64,000 bases of DNA from Bacteroidales bacterium (GCA_028689615.1 JAQVCV010000016.1:1-64000); one strand, 5' to 3'; positions 8,684 through 18,395 are shown, numbered from the stretch's first letter. Numbers and translations: made by a program. Notes: generated by a model from the sequence alone, not told the origin.

Positions 8684-11089
8684 TCAGGCACTTCCGCGTG
8701 TGTCGCTCTCCATTTGAAGGGCATCCAGGTCGTCGTCGATCTCTTCATCCAGGATTTGAAGCAAGGGTTCCCTGAAGTGCCGGGTGGTGACAATCCTGTC
8801 GAGCCACAGCAGCAGCGAGGGGAGCAGGAAGAGGTTGGAAAGCAGCGCTACCAGAAGGGTAAACGAGATGAGGTAGCCCATGGCCTCGGTGCCACCAAAG
8901 GTTGAAAGCACGAACACCGAGAAGCCGAAAAAGAGCACCAGCGAACTGTATATCATGCTGTAGCCTGTTTCTCTCAGGGCATTGACAACACTCTGCCTGA
9001 TGTTCCAATCGTTGAGGCGCAGTTGGAGGCGGTAGCGCGACAGGAAATGGATGGTGTTGTCAACCGAGATTCCCAGCGCGATGCTGAAAATGAGTATGGT
9101 GCTTGGCTTGATGGGTATGCCGGCGTAGCCCATCAGGGCCGCGGTGAGCAACTGGGGGATGAGGTTGGGCACGAGCGATATGGCGATCATGCGGGCCGAG
9201 GTGAACAGCAAGGCCATGAGGATGGCTATGACAACCAGTGCCAGCACGAGGCTTTGCATCAGGTTGACGGTGAGGTAGCTGGTTCCTTTCAGAAACACAA
9301 CCGATGTTCCGGTGATTTTCACGTCGTATTTGTCGGGACTGAAAATGGAGTCGATGCGTGGCCGCAGACTGCGGGTAATGCGGTTGATGTCGTCGGTTCC
9401 CACGTTGGCCATTTGCACGCTCACGCGGGTTTTTTGCAGGGTACTGTCGGCGAAGGCATTTATCACGGTTCGTTTGGTTGCCTTGGTTTTGGGAAGGTAG
9501 CCCACGATGAAGTTGCGCTCGTGGTTCGACGGGAGCCTGTATTGGGCCGGATTGCCGCCAAAAAATGCCTGCCGCGACAGCTTGGCCACCTCGGCCACCG
9601 AGAGGGGGCGCGAAAGCTCGGGGTATTCGGCAAGCACCCTCTGGAGTTTGTCGATGCGGGCCAGGTTATCGGTTCGCATCACGCCCCGTTTTTTTCGTGT
9701 GTCGATGCTGATTTCGAGTGGCATCACGCCGTTGAAATGGCTTTCGAGAAACATCAGATCACGGTAAAGGGCATCGCCGTGCGGGATGTCGTCAACGATG
9801 CGGCCACTGGTCGAAAGCCTTGTTACACCCACCACCCCTACGGCTACCAATGCCAAAGTAACCAGGTAGATGGCTGCGCGGTGGTGCAGCACCTGCCGCA
9901 CCACCCATTCCACCAGCAATCCCACGCCGCCTCGTTTCATGTGGCGCGTATGGCGCAGCTTAGGTTCGGGCATCAGGCTGAAAAAGATGGGAATAAGGAA
10001 AAGGGTGAGCAGGTAAACGGTGAGGATGCTGAGCGAGGCCACCACCCCAAACTCCACCAGAATGGCGTTGCCGGTGATGATGAAGGCGGCAAAACCGGCT
10101 GCCGTGGTGGCGTTGGTGAGGAGGTTGGCACCACCAATGCGTTCAACCACGCGCGACAAGGCCCTCACTTTTCCGCCATGGTCGAGGTATTCGCTGTGGT
10201 ATTTGTTGAGCAAAAAGATGCAGTTTTCAATGCCGATGATGATGATCAGGGGGGGGAGCACGCCGGTGAGTATCGTGATTTTGTAGCCCAGCAGCGCGAT
10301 GATTCCCATGGTCCATACCACGCTGATAACCACTATAACCACGGGGAACAGCACCGCTTTTCCCGATCTGAATAAAACGAAAAGGATCAAGGCCGTGATG
10401 AGCAGCGAAAGCACCACAAACATGCGAAGTTCTTTCTCGATGGTGCGGCTGGTAATGGTGCGGATGTAGGGCAACCCGCTGAAGCTTACCGATACTCCGG
10501 TGGCTTCACCAAAGGCTTCGGTGCGGGCTCTGAGGCTGTCGATCAGGGCCACGCGGGCGCGGTTGTTCAGCATCTTCTTGTCGAGGGTGATGGTCATCAG
10601 CGCCACTTGTTGATCGGTGCTAAAAATCAAACCCTTGTAGAAAGGTTGTTCCATCAGCGCCGTTTTAAACGAATCGGCTTCGGCCTGGCTCACAGGCAGG
10701 CGTTTCATGAGGGGTTCCATCGCGAACTGCTTACGGGCAGTGTCTTTTACAAGGGCGAAAAGTCGGGTGGGGCTAAGCACCTCTTCGATCCCTTCGGTGG
10801 CTTTTATTTGCCGGGTGAGGCTGTCGAGCAGCAGCAGTGCGCGGGGTGTGAACAGGCTGTCGGTGGTGAGGCCTGCAAACACCACGGCTCCATCCTGCCC
10901 GAAGGTGTTTTTAAAATTCTCGTAATCGATGCTGGCTGAATCGCTCACGGGAAGCATTCGGGCCATTTCGTACGACATTTGCACGCGGGTTGCCATGAAG
11001 GCCATGCCCAGGGTAAGCAACCCGATAACCACCAGGTTGGCGATTCTGTAACGCAGAATCAAGCGGATGATGTATTTCCACATATGCAA
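8684..11089 (-). CDS. RND/MMPL-family inner-membrane exporter (HAE3-like)
   Basis: An 801-aa integral membrane protein with two repeats of one helix, a large extracytoplasmic loop and a five-helix bundle: helix 1 near residues 17-33, the first bundle ~220-380, helix 7 near 407-425, the second bundle ~620-770. The bundles carry sterol-sensing-like sequences (GIENCIFLLNKYHSEYLDHGG and ALGISVDNTIHFLSRYRLQL, conserved D in the latter). This architecture is the MMPL/HAE3 group of RND exporters, which move lipids or hopanoids; no substrate can be assigned. No adaptor or outer-membrane partner is adjacent. It follows the phosphofructokinase by 65 bp on the same strand. Confidence 0.85.
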   Translation of the reverse strand: MHMWKYIIRLILRYRIANLVVIGLLTLGMAFMATRVQMSYEMARMLPVSDSASIDYENFKNTFGQDGAVVFAGLTTDSLFTPRALLLLDSLTRQIKATEGIEEVLSPTRLFALVKDTARKQFAMEPLMKRLPVSQAEADSFKTALMEQPFYKGLIFSTDQQVALMTITLDKKMLNNRARVALIDSLRARTEAFGEATGVSVSFSGLPYIRTITSRTIEKELRMFVVLSLLITALILFVLFRSGKAVLFPVVIVVISVVWTMGIIALLGYKITILTGVLPPLIIIIGIENCIFLLNKYHSEYLDHGGKVRALSRVVERIGGANLLTNATTAAGFAAFIITGNAILVEFGVVASLSILTVYLLTLFLIPIFFSLMPEPKLRHTRHMKRGGVGLLVEWVVRQVLHHRAAIYLVTLALVAVGVVGVTRLSTSGRIVDDIPHGDALYRDLMFLESHFNGVMPLEISIDTRKKRGVMRTDNLARIDKLQRVLAEYPELSRPLSVAEVAKLSRQAFFGGNPAQYRLPSNHERNFIVGYLPKTKATKRTVINAFADSTLQKTRVSVQMANVGTDDINRITRSLRPRIDSIFSPDKYDVKITGTSVVFLKGTSYLTVNLMQSLVLALVVIAILMALLFTSARMIAISLVPNLIPQLLTAALMGYAGIPIKPSTILIFSIALGISVDNTIHFLSRYRLQLRLNDWNIRQSVVNALRETGYSMIYSSLVLFFGFSVFVLSTFGGTEAMGYLISFTLLVALLSNLFLLPSLLLWLDRIVTTRHFREPLLQILDEEIDDDLDALQMESDTRGSA

Positions 11090-11154
11090 AGGGCGCCAGG
11101 CTGACAGCCTGCGGGCAGAACCCTGGCAGACTGCGGCCTAAGGGGGTTTGTGGC

Positions 11155-12399
11155 CTAATCCGTAGCGCGCGGATCGGGCCAGTTAAGGATTTTATAGAAA
11201 TCGTATTCTTCGGGGTTGTTGAGGAAAAAGCGAGCCTCCTGGTAATCTTCGGGAGCCAGAAACTGGGCATTTCCTTCAAAAACCAGCTTGGCTTTCTGCG
11301 AATTGATGTTTACGAGGCGGGGTTTTACTTTACCTTGTGCATCGGTAACGTCTTTCAGAAACAGGGGGTGAATGTCGCCATTGGGTTCGGAAGTGACCAT
11401 GCAGGCTGTGTATCCTTTGTCGAAAAGCTCTTTTACACCAAGCCCCAGCAAGTTGCAATAGAGCAAATCGAAACCAATGGGGCGCACGCAACGCAGTTCG
11501 TAGCCAAGTTCCACAGGACGGCTCTTGACGTTGATGTTGAGTTTTTTCAACCGCTGTTGAATCAGCACGTTGAAAATATGCGCCTTGCTCACGTTCCCCA
11601 ATTCCGGGTGGCCATGGTCGTCGTAAGTGAAGGTGATACCCGATCCAATGATCTCGTCCATAGGCAGAAAATGGAACACTCCCTCTGAGATGATGGCCAC
11701 ACCATGTTGGATGCCTTTAATTCTTCGTTTCACTATAGAACTGATCACCAGTTTGATGATTTTTTCGAGCGAGATCTGTGTTTTGTTAAACATCTCGGGA
11801 ATGATGATCATGGGGAAATGGCAGGCGGCACCAATGCCGAAGGCCAGGTGACCCGCTTCGCGGCCCATGGCCGATACCACAAACCAGTTGCCGCTGGTGC
11901 GGGCATCTTCATACACGGTTTGAGCTATCCGCACCCCCTCTTCTTTGGCGCTTTGGTAGCCGAAGGTGGGCTGACCTTCGGGAAGTGGCAGGTCGTTGTC
12001 GATGGTCTTCGGAACGTGAATGTTTTGTATATTAATATTTTGAGTAGCCAAATACCGTGCTATCCGGTTCGCGGTTCCTGCCGTATCGTCGCCCCCGATG
12101 GTTACCAGCAGGCGGATGTGGTTTTCGGCAAAGAACCGGGTGTTGAACTCCTCGTTTTTGGGTTTGTAACGACTCATGCGCAGGGCCGATCCTCCGGTTT
12201 TGTAGATATCGTCGGCCATCTGAAAATCGATTTCCTGAATATTGGGTTGATCGGTGAAAATGGTTTTGTATCCATCGTTGAGACCCAACACGCGGTATCC
12301 GTCCTGCAAAAATACTTTGGCCACAGTACCAATCACTGTGTTGATGCCCGGGGTCGGTCCCCCGCCGCATAAAATGGCAATGCTTCCCTTGTTGGTCAT
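11155..12399 (-). CDS. PPi-dependent 6-phosphofructokinase
   Basis: A 414-aa group II/III phosphofructokinase converting fructose-6-phosphate to fructose-1,6-bisphosphate. The phosphate loop GGGPTPGIN is at residues 12-20, the GGDD motif at 102-105 and PKTIDND at 130-136. ATP-dependent enzymes have Gly at the last position of GGDG and a Gly in PGTIDND; the Asp and Lys here are the two changes known to select pyrophosphate over ATP, so PPi dependence is well supported by sequence. MGREAGHLA, a family motif near the sugar phosphate site, is at ~183. It starts 24 bp after the dCMP deaminase stop and is probably in one transcript with it. Confidence 0.9.
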   Translation of the reverse strand: MTNKGSIAILCGGGPTPGINTVIGTVAKVFLQDGYRVLGLNDGYKTIFTDQPNIQEIDFQMADDIYKTGGSALRMSRYKPKNEEFNTRFFAENHIRLLVTIGGDDTAGTANRIARYLATQNINIQNIHVPKTIDNDLPLPEGQPTFGYQSAKEEGVRIAQTVYEDARTSGNWFVVSAMGREAGHLAFGIGAACHFPMIIIPEMFNKTQISLEKIIKLVISSIVKRRIKGIQHGVAIISEGVFHFLPMDEIIGSGITFTYDDHGHPELGNVSKAHIFNVLIQQRLKKLNINVKSRPVELGYELRCVRPIGFDLLYCNLLGLGVKELFDKGYTACMVTSEPNGDIHPLFLKDVTDAQGKVKPRLVNINSQKAKLVFEGNAQFLAPEDYQEARFFLNNPEEYDFYKILNWPDPRATD

Positions 12400-12423
12400 A
12401 ATAAACAGTTTTGATGTTGATTT

Positions 12424-12921
12424 TTAATCCTTTTGTTTCGCGTATTGCAGCACTTCATCGTGCACGAAATCGAGTTTTACACCCGCATCGGCAAACATTT
12501 GCTCCGATTCACCACCCGAATGGTAACGGTATTCGCAAACTACCCGCTCGATACCGCAGTTGATGATGAGCATGGCACAGGTGCGACAGGGGGTCATGCG
12601 GCAATAGAGTGTGGCTCCTTCGAGGGCTATGCCCAGTCGGGCAGCCTGGCAAATGGCATTTTGTTCGGCATGAACCGTCCTCACGCAGTGGTTGGTCACG
12701 GTTCCGTCTTCGTGGAGGGTTTTCTTGAACAGATGCCCCACGTCGTCGCAGTGGGGAAGGCCACGGGGCGAACCCACGTAACCAGTCACCAGTATTTGTT
12801 TGTTGCGGGCTATAACACAGCCACTGCGACCCCGGTTGCAGGTCGCCCTTTTGGCTATGGTGTTGGCCACTTCCATGAAATATTCATCCCAGGTTGGCCT
12901 CACGTAAGGTATGTTCTCCAT
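12424..12921 (-). CDS. dCMP/cytidylate deaminase family protein
   Basis: A 165-aa zinc deaminase, ComEB/dCMP-deaminase-like. It has the zinc and catalytic motif HAEQNAI (His84, Glu86) and PCRTC (Cys112, Cys115). Length and the extra Cys/His-containing insert (GLPHCDDVGH at ~54-63) fit the dCMP deaminase group that produces dUMP for thymidylate synthesis. A TATCTTTG box lies 40 bp upstream, just beyond the gldF terminator, so this probably starts the deaminase-phosphofructokinase-exporter unit. Confidence 0.9.
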   Translation of the reverse strand: MENIPYVRPTWDEYFMEVANTIAKRATCNRGRSGCVIARNKQILVTGYVGSPRGLPHCDDVGHLFKKTLHEDGTVTNHCVRTVHAEQNAICQAARLGIALEGATLYCRMTPCRTCAMLIINCGIERVVCEYRYHSGGESEQMFADAGVKLDFVHDEVLQYAKQKD

Positions 12922-12960
12922 TGGTGTTCTTTCAGGTTATTCTATCAACAACGTGTAGGG

Positions 12961-12968
12961 CAAAGATA
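12961..12968 (-). promoter_or_regulatory. Candidate -7 box (TATCTTTG) for the dCMP deaminase operon
   Basis: The minus strand reads TATCTTTG, an exact TAnnTTTG match, directly after the gldF terminator and 40 bp before the deaminase start. No TTTG was found at the usual -33 spacing. Confidence 0.5.
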
Positions 12969-12990
12969 GGCTTTTGCCCCGAAAACCCGA

Positions 12991-13021
12991 AAAAAAGTGA
13001 ACCCGCCTGATGGGGCGGGTT
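12991..13021 (-). terminator. Rho-independent terminator of gldF
   Basis: Perfect 8-bp stem AACCCGCC/GGCGGGTT with a 6-nt loop (13000-13021). On the minus strand it is followed by a run of seven Ts. It lies 30 bp beyond the gldF stop. Confidence 0.85.
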
Positions 13022-13050
13022 GTATAGGGGAATGGGTGTCTTCGTGTTCT

Positions 13051-13782
13051 TTACCACTTGCGGCTCTCGAGCGATACGCGGGTAAGCAACAGGAAGATGG
13101 CTATCAGGCTCAGAAAGTAAAGCATATCGCGCGTGTCGATCACGCCACGGCTCATGCTGTTGTAATGTTCGTTGATGCCCAGCGATTTGATAAACAGATC
13201 AACCGATCCAAACAACGACAGTGAATGGATGAAATCGAACCCGACATAGAAAAATCCGCTGATAAAAACCGCCACTACGAAAGCCACAATCTGGTTGTCG
13301 GTAATTGAACTAACAAAAATGCCTATCGCTGCAAACGATGCTCCTAAAAACAGGAGCCCGATAAAGGAACCCCAGGTGGCTCCCATGTCGATGTTGCCTT
13401 TCGGAAACCCCAACTGGTAAACCGAATAAAAATAGATGAGCGAGGGGAGCAACGACAGCAGAACCAATACCACCGAAGCCAGGTATTTGGCCGTAACAAT
13501 TTGCATATCGGTGATGGGGCGGGTGAACAACAACTCGATGGTTCCCGAACGTTTCTCATCGGCAAACGATCGCATGGTGATGGCCGGAATCAAAAAAAGG
13601 AAAACAAAAGGGGCAAGCATAAACAGCCCGTCGAGTCCGGCATAGCCATAATCCAAAATATTGAAATCGAGCGGGAAAACCCACAAAAACAACCCGTTGA
13701 TCAGCAGAAAGACGCTGATGGTCACGTAGCCAATCAGGCTGTTGAGAAACGAACTAACTTCCTTTTGAAAGAGTGTAAACAT
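13051..13782 (-). CDS. gldF: Gliding motility-associated ABC transporter permease GldF
   Basis: A 243-aa ABC-2 type permease with six hydrophobic segments (approximately residues 12-33, 52-72, 100-125, 138-160, 168-190, 220-237). The conserved cytoplasmic segment ITMRSFADEKRSGTIELLFT (~65-84) and the short length match GldF of Bacteroidota, which works with GldA and GldG in gliding and, in some species, T9SS-linked functions. GldG usually follows GldF directly; here a terminator and then dCMP deaminase follow, so the gldG gene, if present, is elsewhere. A TATATTTG box lies 20 bp upstream of the start. Confidence 0.85.
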   Translation of the reverse strand: MFTLFQKEVSSFLNSLIGYVTISVFLLINGLFLWVFPLDFNILDYGYAGLDGLFMLAPFVFLFLIPAITMRSFADEKRSGTIELLFTRPITDMQIVTAKYLASVVLVLLSLLPSLIYFYSVYQLGFPKGNIDMGATWGSFIGLLFLGASFAAIGIFVSSITDNQIVAFVVAVFISGFFYVGFDFIHSLSLFGSVDLFIKSLGINEHYNSMSRGVIDTRDMLYFLSLIAIFLLLTRVSLESRKW

Positions 13783-13801
13783 CGGGCCAAGAAATTTCCA
13801 G

Positions 13802-13809
13802 CAAATATA
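13802..13809 (-). promoter_or_regulatory. Candidate -7 box (TATATTTG) for gldF
   Basis: An exact TAnnTTTG match on the minus strand, 20 bp before the gldF ATG. The -33 element is not clear. Confidence 0.4.
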
Positions 13810-13848
13810 CGTGAAATAGGGTTTAAAAGCAGTTTAAACAAATTCATG

Positions 13849-13895
13849 GCTGTTGGCTTTTAGCTTTTGGCTTTTGGCTGTTGGCCTTTGGCGCA
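13849..13895. repeat. GGCTTTTAGC/GGCTTTTGGC low-complexity run
   Basis: Four successive degenerate units of the type TTGGCTTTT(A/G)GC in the gap between divergent gldF and the metal efflux operon. The same motif occurs near 650-690. Confidence 0.6.
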
Positions 13896-14061
13896 CAGCG
13901 TTCAAACTAAATTGAGGTAGATTTGTTGTATTTTAGTGAACGCTGACGCTTGAAGTGGATTGTCGGGGTTGAAGGTTGAAAATCTGCACCGGATTTTTAA
14001 AAAGAGACCTGCCATAAAAGCCGCCTGTTTGAAAACATTCACCCAATCATAACACATCACC

Positions 14062-17000
14062 ATGCTCGATCGACTTTTAAATTTTTCGTTGCAAAACAAA
14101 CTTATAATTTTGGTTCTCACCCTCTCGATGGCTTTATGGGGCGGCTACAACTACCTGAAATTGCCCATTGATGCTGTGCCCGACATTACCAACAACCAGG
14201 TTCAGGTGATCACCAGTTCCCCGTCGTTGGCACCGCAGGAGGTTGAGCAATTCATTACATTCCCTGTTGAAGTGGCTATGGCTAATCTTCAGGATGTTGT
14301 AGAGATCAGGTCGATTAGCCGTTACGGTCTTTCGGTGGTTACCATCGTTTTCAAGGATAAGGTGAACTCTTATCTGGCCCGGCAATTGGTAAGCGAGCAG
14401 ATGAAGGTGGCCGAAGGGCAGATCCCGCGGGGATATGGCACACCGGAAATGATGCCGGTGACTACCGGTTTGGGTGAGATTTTTCAATACACCATCAAAG
14501 CAAAACCCGGCTACGAAGGGGTTTACACTCCCGACGAGGTTCGCACTGTGCAGGACTGGATTGTGAGGCGCCAGCTTTCCGGCATCCCGGGTATTGTGGA
14601 AATCAACAGTTTTGGCGGTCAGCTTAAGCAATACGAGGTGGCTGTATCGCCGCGCCAGTTGGTTGGCATGGACATCAGCATCACCGAGATTTTTGAGGCG
14701 CTGGAGGCCAACAATGCCAATACCGGTGGATCGTACATCGAGAAAGGCCCCGATGCTTACTACATCCGTACCGACGGTCTGGCCCGCGATGCCGATGATA
14801 TTTCCGGAATCGTGTTGAAGAATATTGACGGAGTAGCCGTGACCATTGGCGATGTGGCTCGTGTAACAACGGGCTACGCCACCCGTTTTGGTGCCATGAC
14901 TCAGGATGGAAAAGGTGAAGCGGTGGGCGGCATCACCATGTTGCTCAAGGGGGCCAATGCTTCGCAGGTGGTTGAGCGGGTAAAAGAGCGCATCGAAAGG
15001 ATTCAGGGGATGCTGCCGCCTGGTTTGGAGATCAAACCCTATCTCGATCGCACGGAGCTGATCAACAGGGCTATTGGCACAGTAAGCAAAAATCTTGTCG
15101 AGGGTGGTTTGATCGTGATTTTCGTGCTGGTTTTGCTGCTTGGCAATTTCAGAGCAGGATTGATCGTGGCATCGGTTATTCCCCTTAGCATGTTGTTTGC
15201 CTTCTCGATGATGAACCTTTTTGGGGTATCGGCCAACCTGATGAGCCTGGGAGCCATCGACTTTGGTTTGATTGTGGATGGGTCGGTGATTGTAACCGAA
15301 GGGATCATTCATCGCCTCGAAAAAAGTCGGGGTAACGGACTCCTGACACGCCACGAGCTGAACAACCATGTTTTTTTGGCCGGCTCAGAGGTAAGCAAAT
15401 CGGCAGTGTTCGGGGTGTTTATTATCCTGCTTGTTTACATTCCCATTCTGGCTTTCCAGGGCATCGAGGGGAAAATGTTCCGCCCCATGGCCCAAACGGT
15501 TAGTTTTGCCTTGGTGGGTGCCATGATTCTGAGCCTTACCTACGTTCCGGTAGTGGCATCGCTCACCCTCTCGCTCAAACCGTCAGGTGCCAACAGAGGG
15601 CTGGCGTCGCGGTTGATAAGTTTTCTGAACCGGAGCCACCATCCGGTGTTGTTGTGGGCTTTGCAGCACAAAGCGATCCTGCTGGGGGCTGTTGTCGTAG
15701 TTCTTATAGCAAGTTTCGGTTTCTTTAGCAGGATGGGTGGGGAGTTTATTCCCACGCTCGACGAAGGCGATCTGGCCGCCCAAATGACTTTGCCTCCCGG
15801 CTCAAGCCTGTCGCAGAGCATCGCCATGAGCACCAGGGCCGAGCAAATTCTGATGAAAACCTTCCCGGAAGTCCGCAGCGTGGTGTCGAAGATCGGGACA
15901 GCCGAAGTGCCTACCGATCCGATGGCAGTAGAGGATGCCGACATCATGATAGCCATGAAACCCCGTGACGAATGGACGTCGGCCTCCTCGCGCGAGGAGA
16001 TGGCTGACAAGATGAAAGAGGCCCTGGCTGTAATACCCGGGGTGGCCTTCGAGTTCAGTCAGCCCATTCAACTTAGGTTCAACGAATTGATGACTGGTGT
16101 TAAGAGCGATGTAGCCGTAAAGATTTATGGCGACGACCTGGAACTGTTGCACAAAAAAGCTACCGAGGCCGCATCGAGCATTGCTGCCATTGCCGGTGCC
16201 GGCGATGTGAGGGTTGAACAGATTGTAGGGCTGCCCCAACTGGTGGTTCGCTACCGTCGTGATCAATTGGCCCGCTATGGATTGACTGTTGATGAGGTGA
16301 ACCGGGTGGTCAGAGCCTCTTTTGCAGGCGAAGTGGCCGGGGTGGTGTTCGAGGGCGAGAAGCGTTTCGATTTGGTAGTAAGACTCGACAAAGAGTATCG
16401 CAACGATTTGCGGAGTCTGGGAAATTTAAGGGTGAACCGCCCCGACCAGGAATTGGTATTGTTGAGTCAGGTGGCCGACATTCAGCAGGTGAGCGGCCCC
16501 ATGCAAATCTCGCGCGACGATACCAAACGCCGCATCACCATTGGAATCAACGTCAGAAACCGCGATATAGAGTCGTTTGTTGATGAGGTGAGCCAAACCC
16601 TTGCGCAACACCTGGTGCTTCCACCTGGTTATTACGTAACCTACGGGGGCCAGTTCGAGAACCTTAAAGCGGCCCGACGCACGTCGAGCATTGCCGTACC
16701 CATTGCTTTGGCAGCCATTTTCGTGATGCTGTTTTTTGCCTTTTATTCGCTGAAACAAGCCTTCATGATATTCACCGCAATTCCCATGGCTGCCGTTGGT
16801 GGCATCTGGGCTTTGGCCCTCAGGGGCATGCCTTTTTCCATCTCAGCCGGCGTAGGCTTTATTGCCCTGTTTGGCGTGGCTGTGCTCAACGGCATTGTGC
16901 TCCTTTCGCATTACAACCATCTGGAAAAGGAGGGGATAACCGATCTGCTTCAGCGGGTTATCAACGGCACCCGCGACAGGCTCCGACCTGTAGTGATGAC

Positions 17001-18384
17001 TGCCTCGGTGGCTGCACTGGGCTTCTTTCCCATGGCTCTGAGTACCGCTGCCGGTGCCGAGGTTCAGAAACCCCTGGCTACCGTGGTTATTGGCGGATTG
17101 GTAACCTCCACATTTCTCACGCTGGTGGTTTTACCCGTGCTGTATGTGTTGTTTAACCAGCCTTTCAGGTGGTCAAAAGTCAAGTCGTTGCCAATGATTC
17201 TGTTGCTGGTGGTGGGTTCGGCCCCTTATGCCCACGGACAGAAAGAGCCTCTTAGCTTCGACCAGGCCAAATTGCTGATGACCGAACGCAACATCACCAT
17301 TGTGGAAGGAAAAGCCAGTCTTGAAGTTGCCAGGCAGGCCCGGTCAACGGCTTTCAATCTGCCCCGGCCGCAGCTCACATGGGAACAGGGACAAATCAAC
17401 TCGGCACTTACTGATCATCATTTCTCGGTTAGCCAGGAGTTTGATTTTCCGGGAGTATATATTGCACGTCGCAAAAAGCTTAACCATGAGGCCAGAGCCA
17501 TGAGTTACAACCTTACCGTTGACACTCAGGAGGCCCTTTCGGAATTGAGCAGGTTGTGGCTCGAACTTGATGTGCTTACCCAAAAAGTGGGGTTGCTCCA
17601 GAGCGAAGACAGCCTCTACAGGCAACTGGCTTCAGAGGCAGCCCAACGGTTCAACGCGGGTGACCGGCAACGGGCAGCGGTGTTGCGAACCAGGTTGCGG
17701 CACGAGGAGGCCAAGATGGAGCTGAAAGATACCCGCATGAGGATACTGGATGTGGAGGTTTTGCTCCTCTCGCTGCTCAACCTCCCCGACAGCTTTGCCT
17801 TTCAAACACGCGAGGTGACCCGATGGAACCATCCCCTTTTCGGTCAATTGCCCGACGCCAGCAAGCTTCCACGGGTGATGGCGCTTGACGAAAGCGGCAA
17901 GGCCCTGAAAGCCGGTGTAAGTGAAGCCCGAAACCGTGCCCTGCCTGGAATCACCGCGGGATGGTTTAGCCAGAGTATCGATCGCACCGGCAGTTTCACG
18001 GGTTGGCAAATAGGGCTTACCCTCCCCGTCTGGTTTTGGAACGAAAAGGTGCTGATAAATCAGACTAAAATTGAGCTGGAATTGGGAGAAGCCAGAAAGG
18101 GTAACTACATAAGGCAGGTAAACAACGATTTGTTGCTTCTGCAGGGCGAGATTGACCTTTACGACGAGAAACTCGACCTCTATGAAAACGAACTACTCCC
18201 GATGGCCGATACCCTGTTGGCTGATGCCCGCGAAGCCTGGCAGGCGGGTGATACAGAACGGCAGTTGTGGCTGGCTACTCTGGCCGAAGCCCTCACCTAT
18301 AAAAAGGAATACCTCGACCTGATTTACAACCACAACCTTCGTGTAATTGAAGCTCAAAAACTTAGCGGAATACTTATCCAGTAA
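14062..18384 (+). CDS. Heavy-metal RND pump fused to TolC-like outer-membrane channel (CusA-CusC fusion)
   Basis: A 1440-aa protein. Residues 1-~1035 are a full HME-type RND pump: twelve membrane helices, and the family hallmark DFGLIVDGSVIVTE (two Asp and a Glu used in proton relay) near residue 398. Residues ~1060-1440 are an outer-membrane factor of the TolC/CusC type with long helical heptads (for example EALSELSRLWLELDVLTQKV). The junction at ~1041-1060 (SLPMILLLVVGSAPYAHGQ) looks like a cleavable signal peptide, so the two parts may be separated after synthesis. Such fusions are known in Bacteroidota. The adaptor gene follows after 11 bp. Exported substrate is probably a transition-metal cation; which metal cannot be read from sequence. 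Confidence 0.9.
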   Translation: MLDRLLNFSLQNKLIILVLTLSMALWGGYNYLKLPIDAVPDITNNQVQVITSSPSLAPQEVEQFITFPVEVAMANLQDVVEIRSISRYGLSVVTIVFKDKVNSYLARQLVSEQMKVAEGQIPRGYGTPEMMPVTTGLGEIFQYTIKAKPGYEGVYTPDEVRTVQDWIVRRQLSGIPGIVEINSFGGQLKQYEVAVSPRQLVGMDISITEIFEALEANNANTGGSYIEKGPDAYYIRTDGLARDADDISGIVLKNIDGVAVTIGDVARVTTGYATRFGAMTQDGKGEAVGGITMLLKGANASQVVERVKERIERIQGMLPPGLEIKPYLDRTELINRAIGTVSKNLVEGGLIVIFVLVLLLGNFRAGLIVASVIPLSMLFAFSMMNLFGVSANLMSLGAIDFGLIVDGSVIVTEGIIHRLEKSRGNGLLTRHELNNHVFLAGSEVSKSAVFGVFIILLVYIPILAFQGIEGKMFRPMAQTVSFALVGAMILSLTYVPVVASLTLSLKPSGANRGLASRLISFLNRSHHPVLLWALQHKAILLGAVVVVLIASFGFFSRMGGEFIPTLDEGDLAAQMTLPPGSSLSQSIAMSTRAEQILMKTFPEVRSVVSKIGTAEVPTDPMAVEDADIMIAMKPRDEWTSASSREEMADKMKEALAVIPGVAFEFSQPIQLRFNELMTGVKSDVAVKIYGDDLELLHKKATEAASSIAAIAGAGDVRVEQIVGLPQLVVRYRRDQLARYGLTVDEVNRVVRASFAGEVAGVVFEGEKRFDLVVRLDKEYRNDLRSLGNLRVNRPDQELVLLSQVADIQQVSGPMQISRDDTKRRITIGINVRNRDIESFVDEVSQTLAQHLVLPPGYYVTYGGQFENLKAARRTSSIAVPIALAAIFVMLFFAFYSLKQAFMIFTAIPMAAVGGIWALALRGMPFSISAGVGFIALFGVAVLNGIVLLSHYNHLEKEGITDLLQRVINGTRDRLRPVVMTASVAALGFFPMALSTAAGAEVQKPLATVVIGGLVTSTFLTLVVLPVLYVLFNQPFRWSKVKSLPMILLLVVGSAPYAHGQKEPLSFDQAKLLMTERNITIVEGKASLEVARQARSTAFNLPRPQLTWEQGQINSALTDHHFSVSQEFDFPGVYIARRKKLNHEARAMSYNLTVDTQEALSELSRLWLELDVLTQKVGLLQSEDSLYRQLASEAAQRFNAGDRQRAAVLRTRLRHEEAKMELKDTRMRILDVEVLLLSLLNLPDSFAFQTREVTRWNHPLFGQLPDASKLPRVMALDESGKALKAGVSEARNRALPGITAGWFSQSIDRTGSFTGWQIGLTLPVWFWNEKVLINQTKIELELGEARKGNYIRQVNNDLLLLQGEIDLYDEKLDLYENELLPMADTLLADAREAWQAGDTERQLWLATLAEALTYKKEYLDLIYNHNLRVIEAQKLSGILIQ

Positions 18385-18395
18385 AACCATTCATC

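Noticed and set aside
9023..10375. A 450-codon plus-strand frame
   Set aside because: It is antisense to the RND/MMPL exporter, His/Gln/Gly-rich with no domain; it is a by-product of codon use in the real gene.
14134..15369. A 411-codon minus-strand frame
   Set aside because: Antisense to the conserved RND pump domain; no recognisable motifs.
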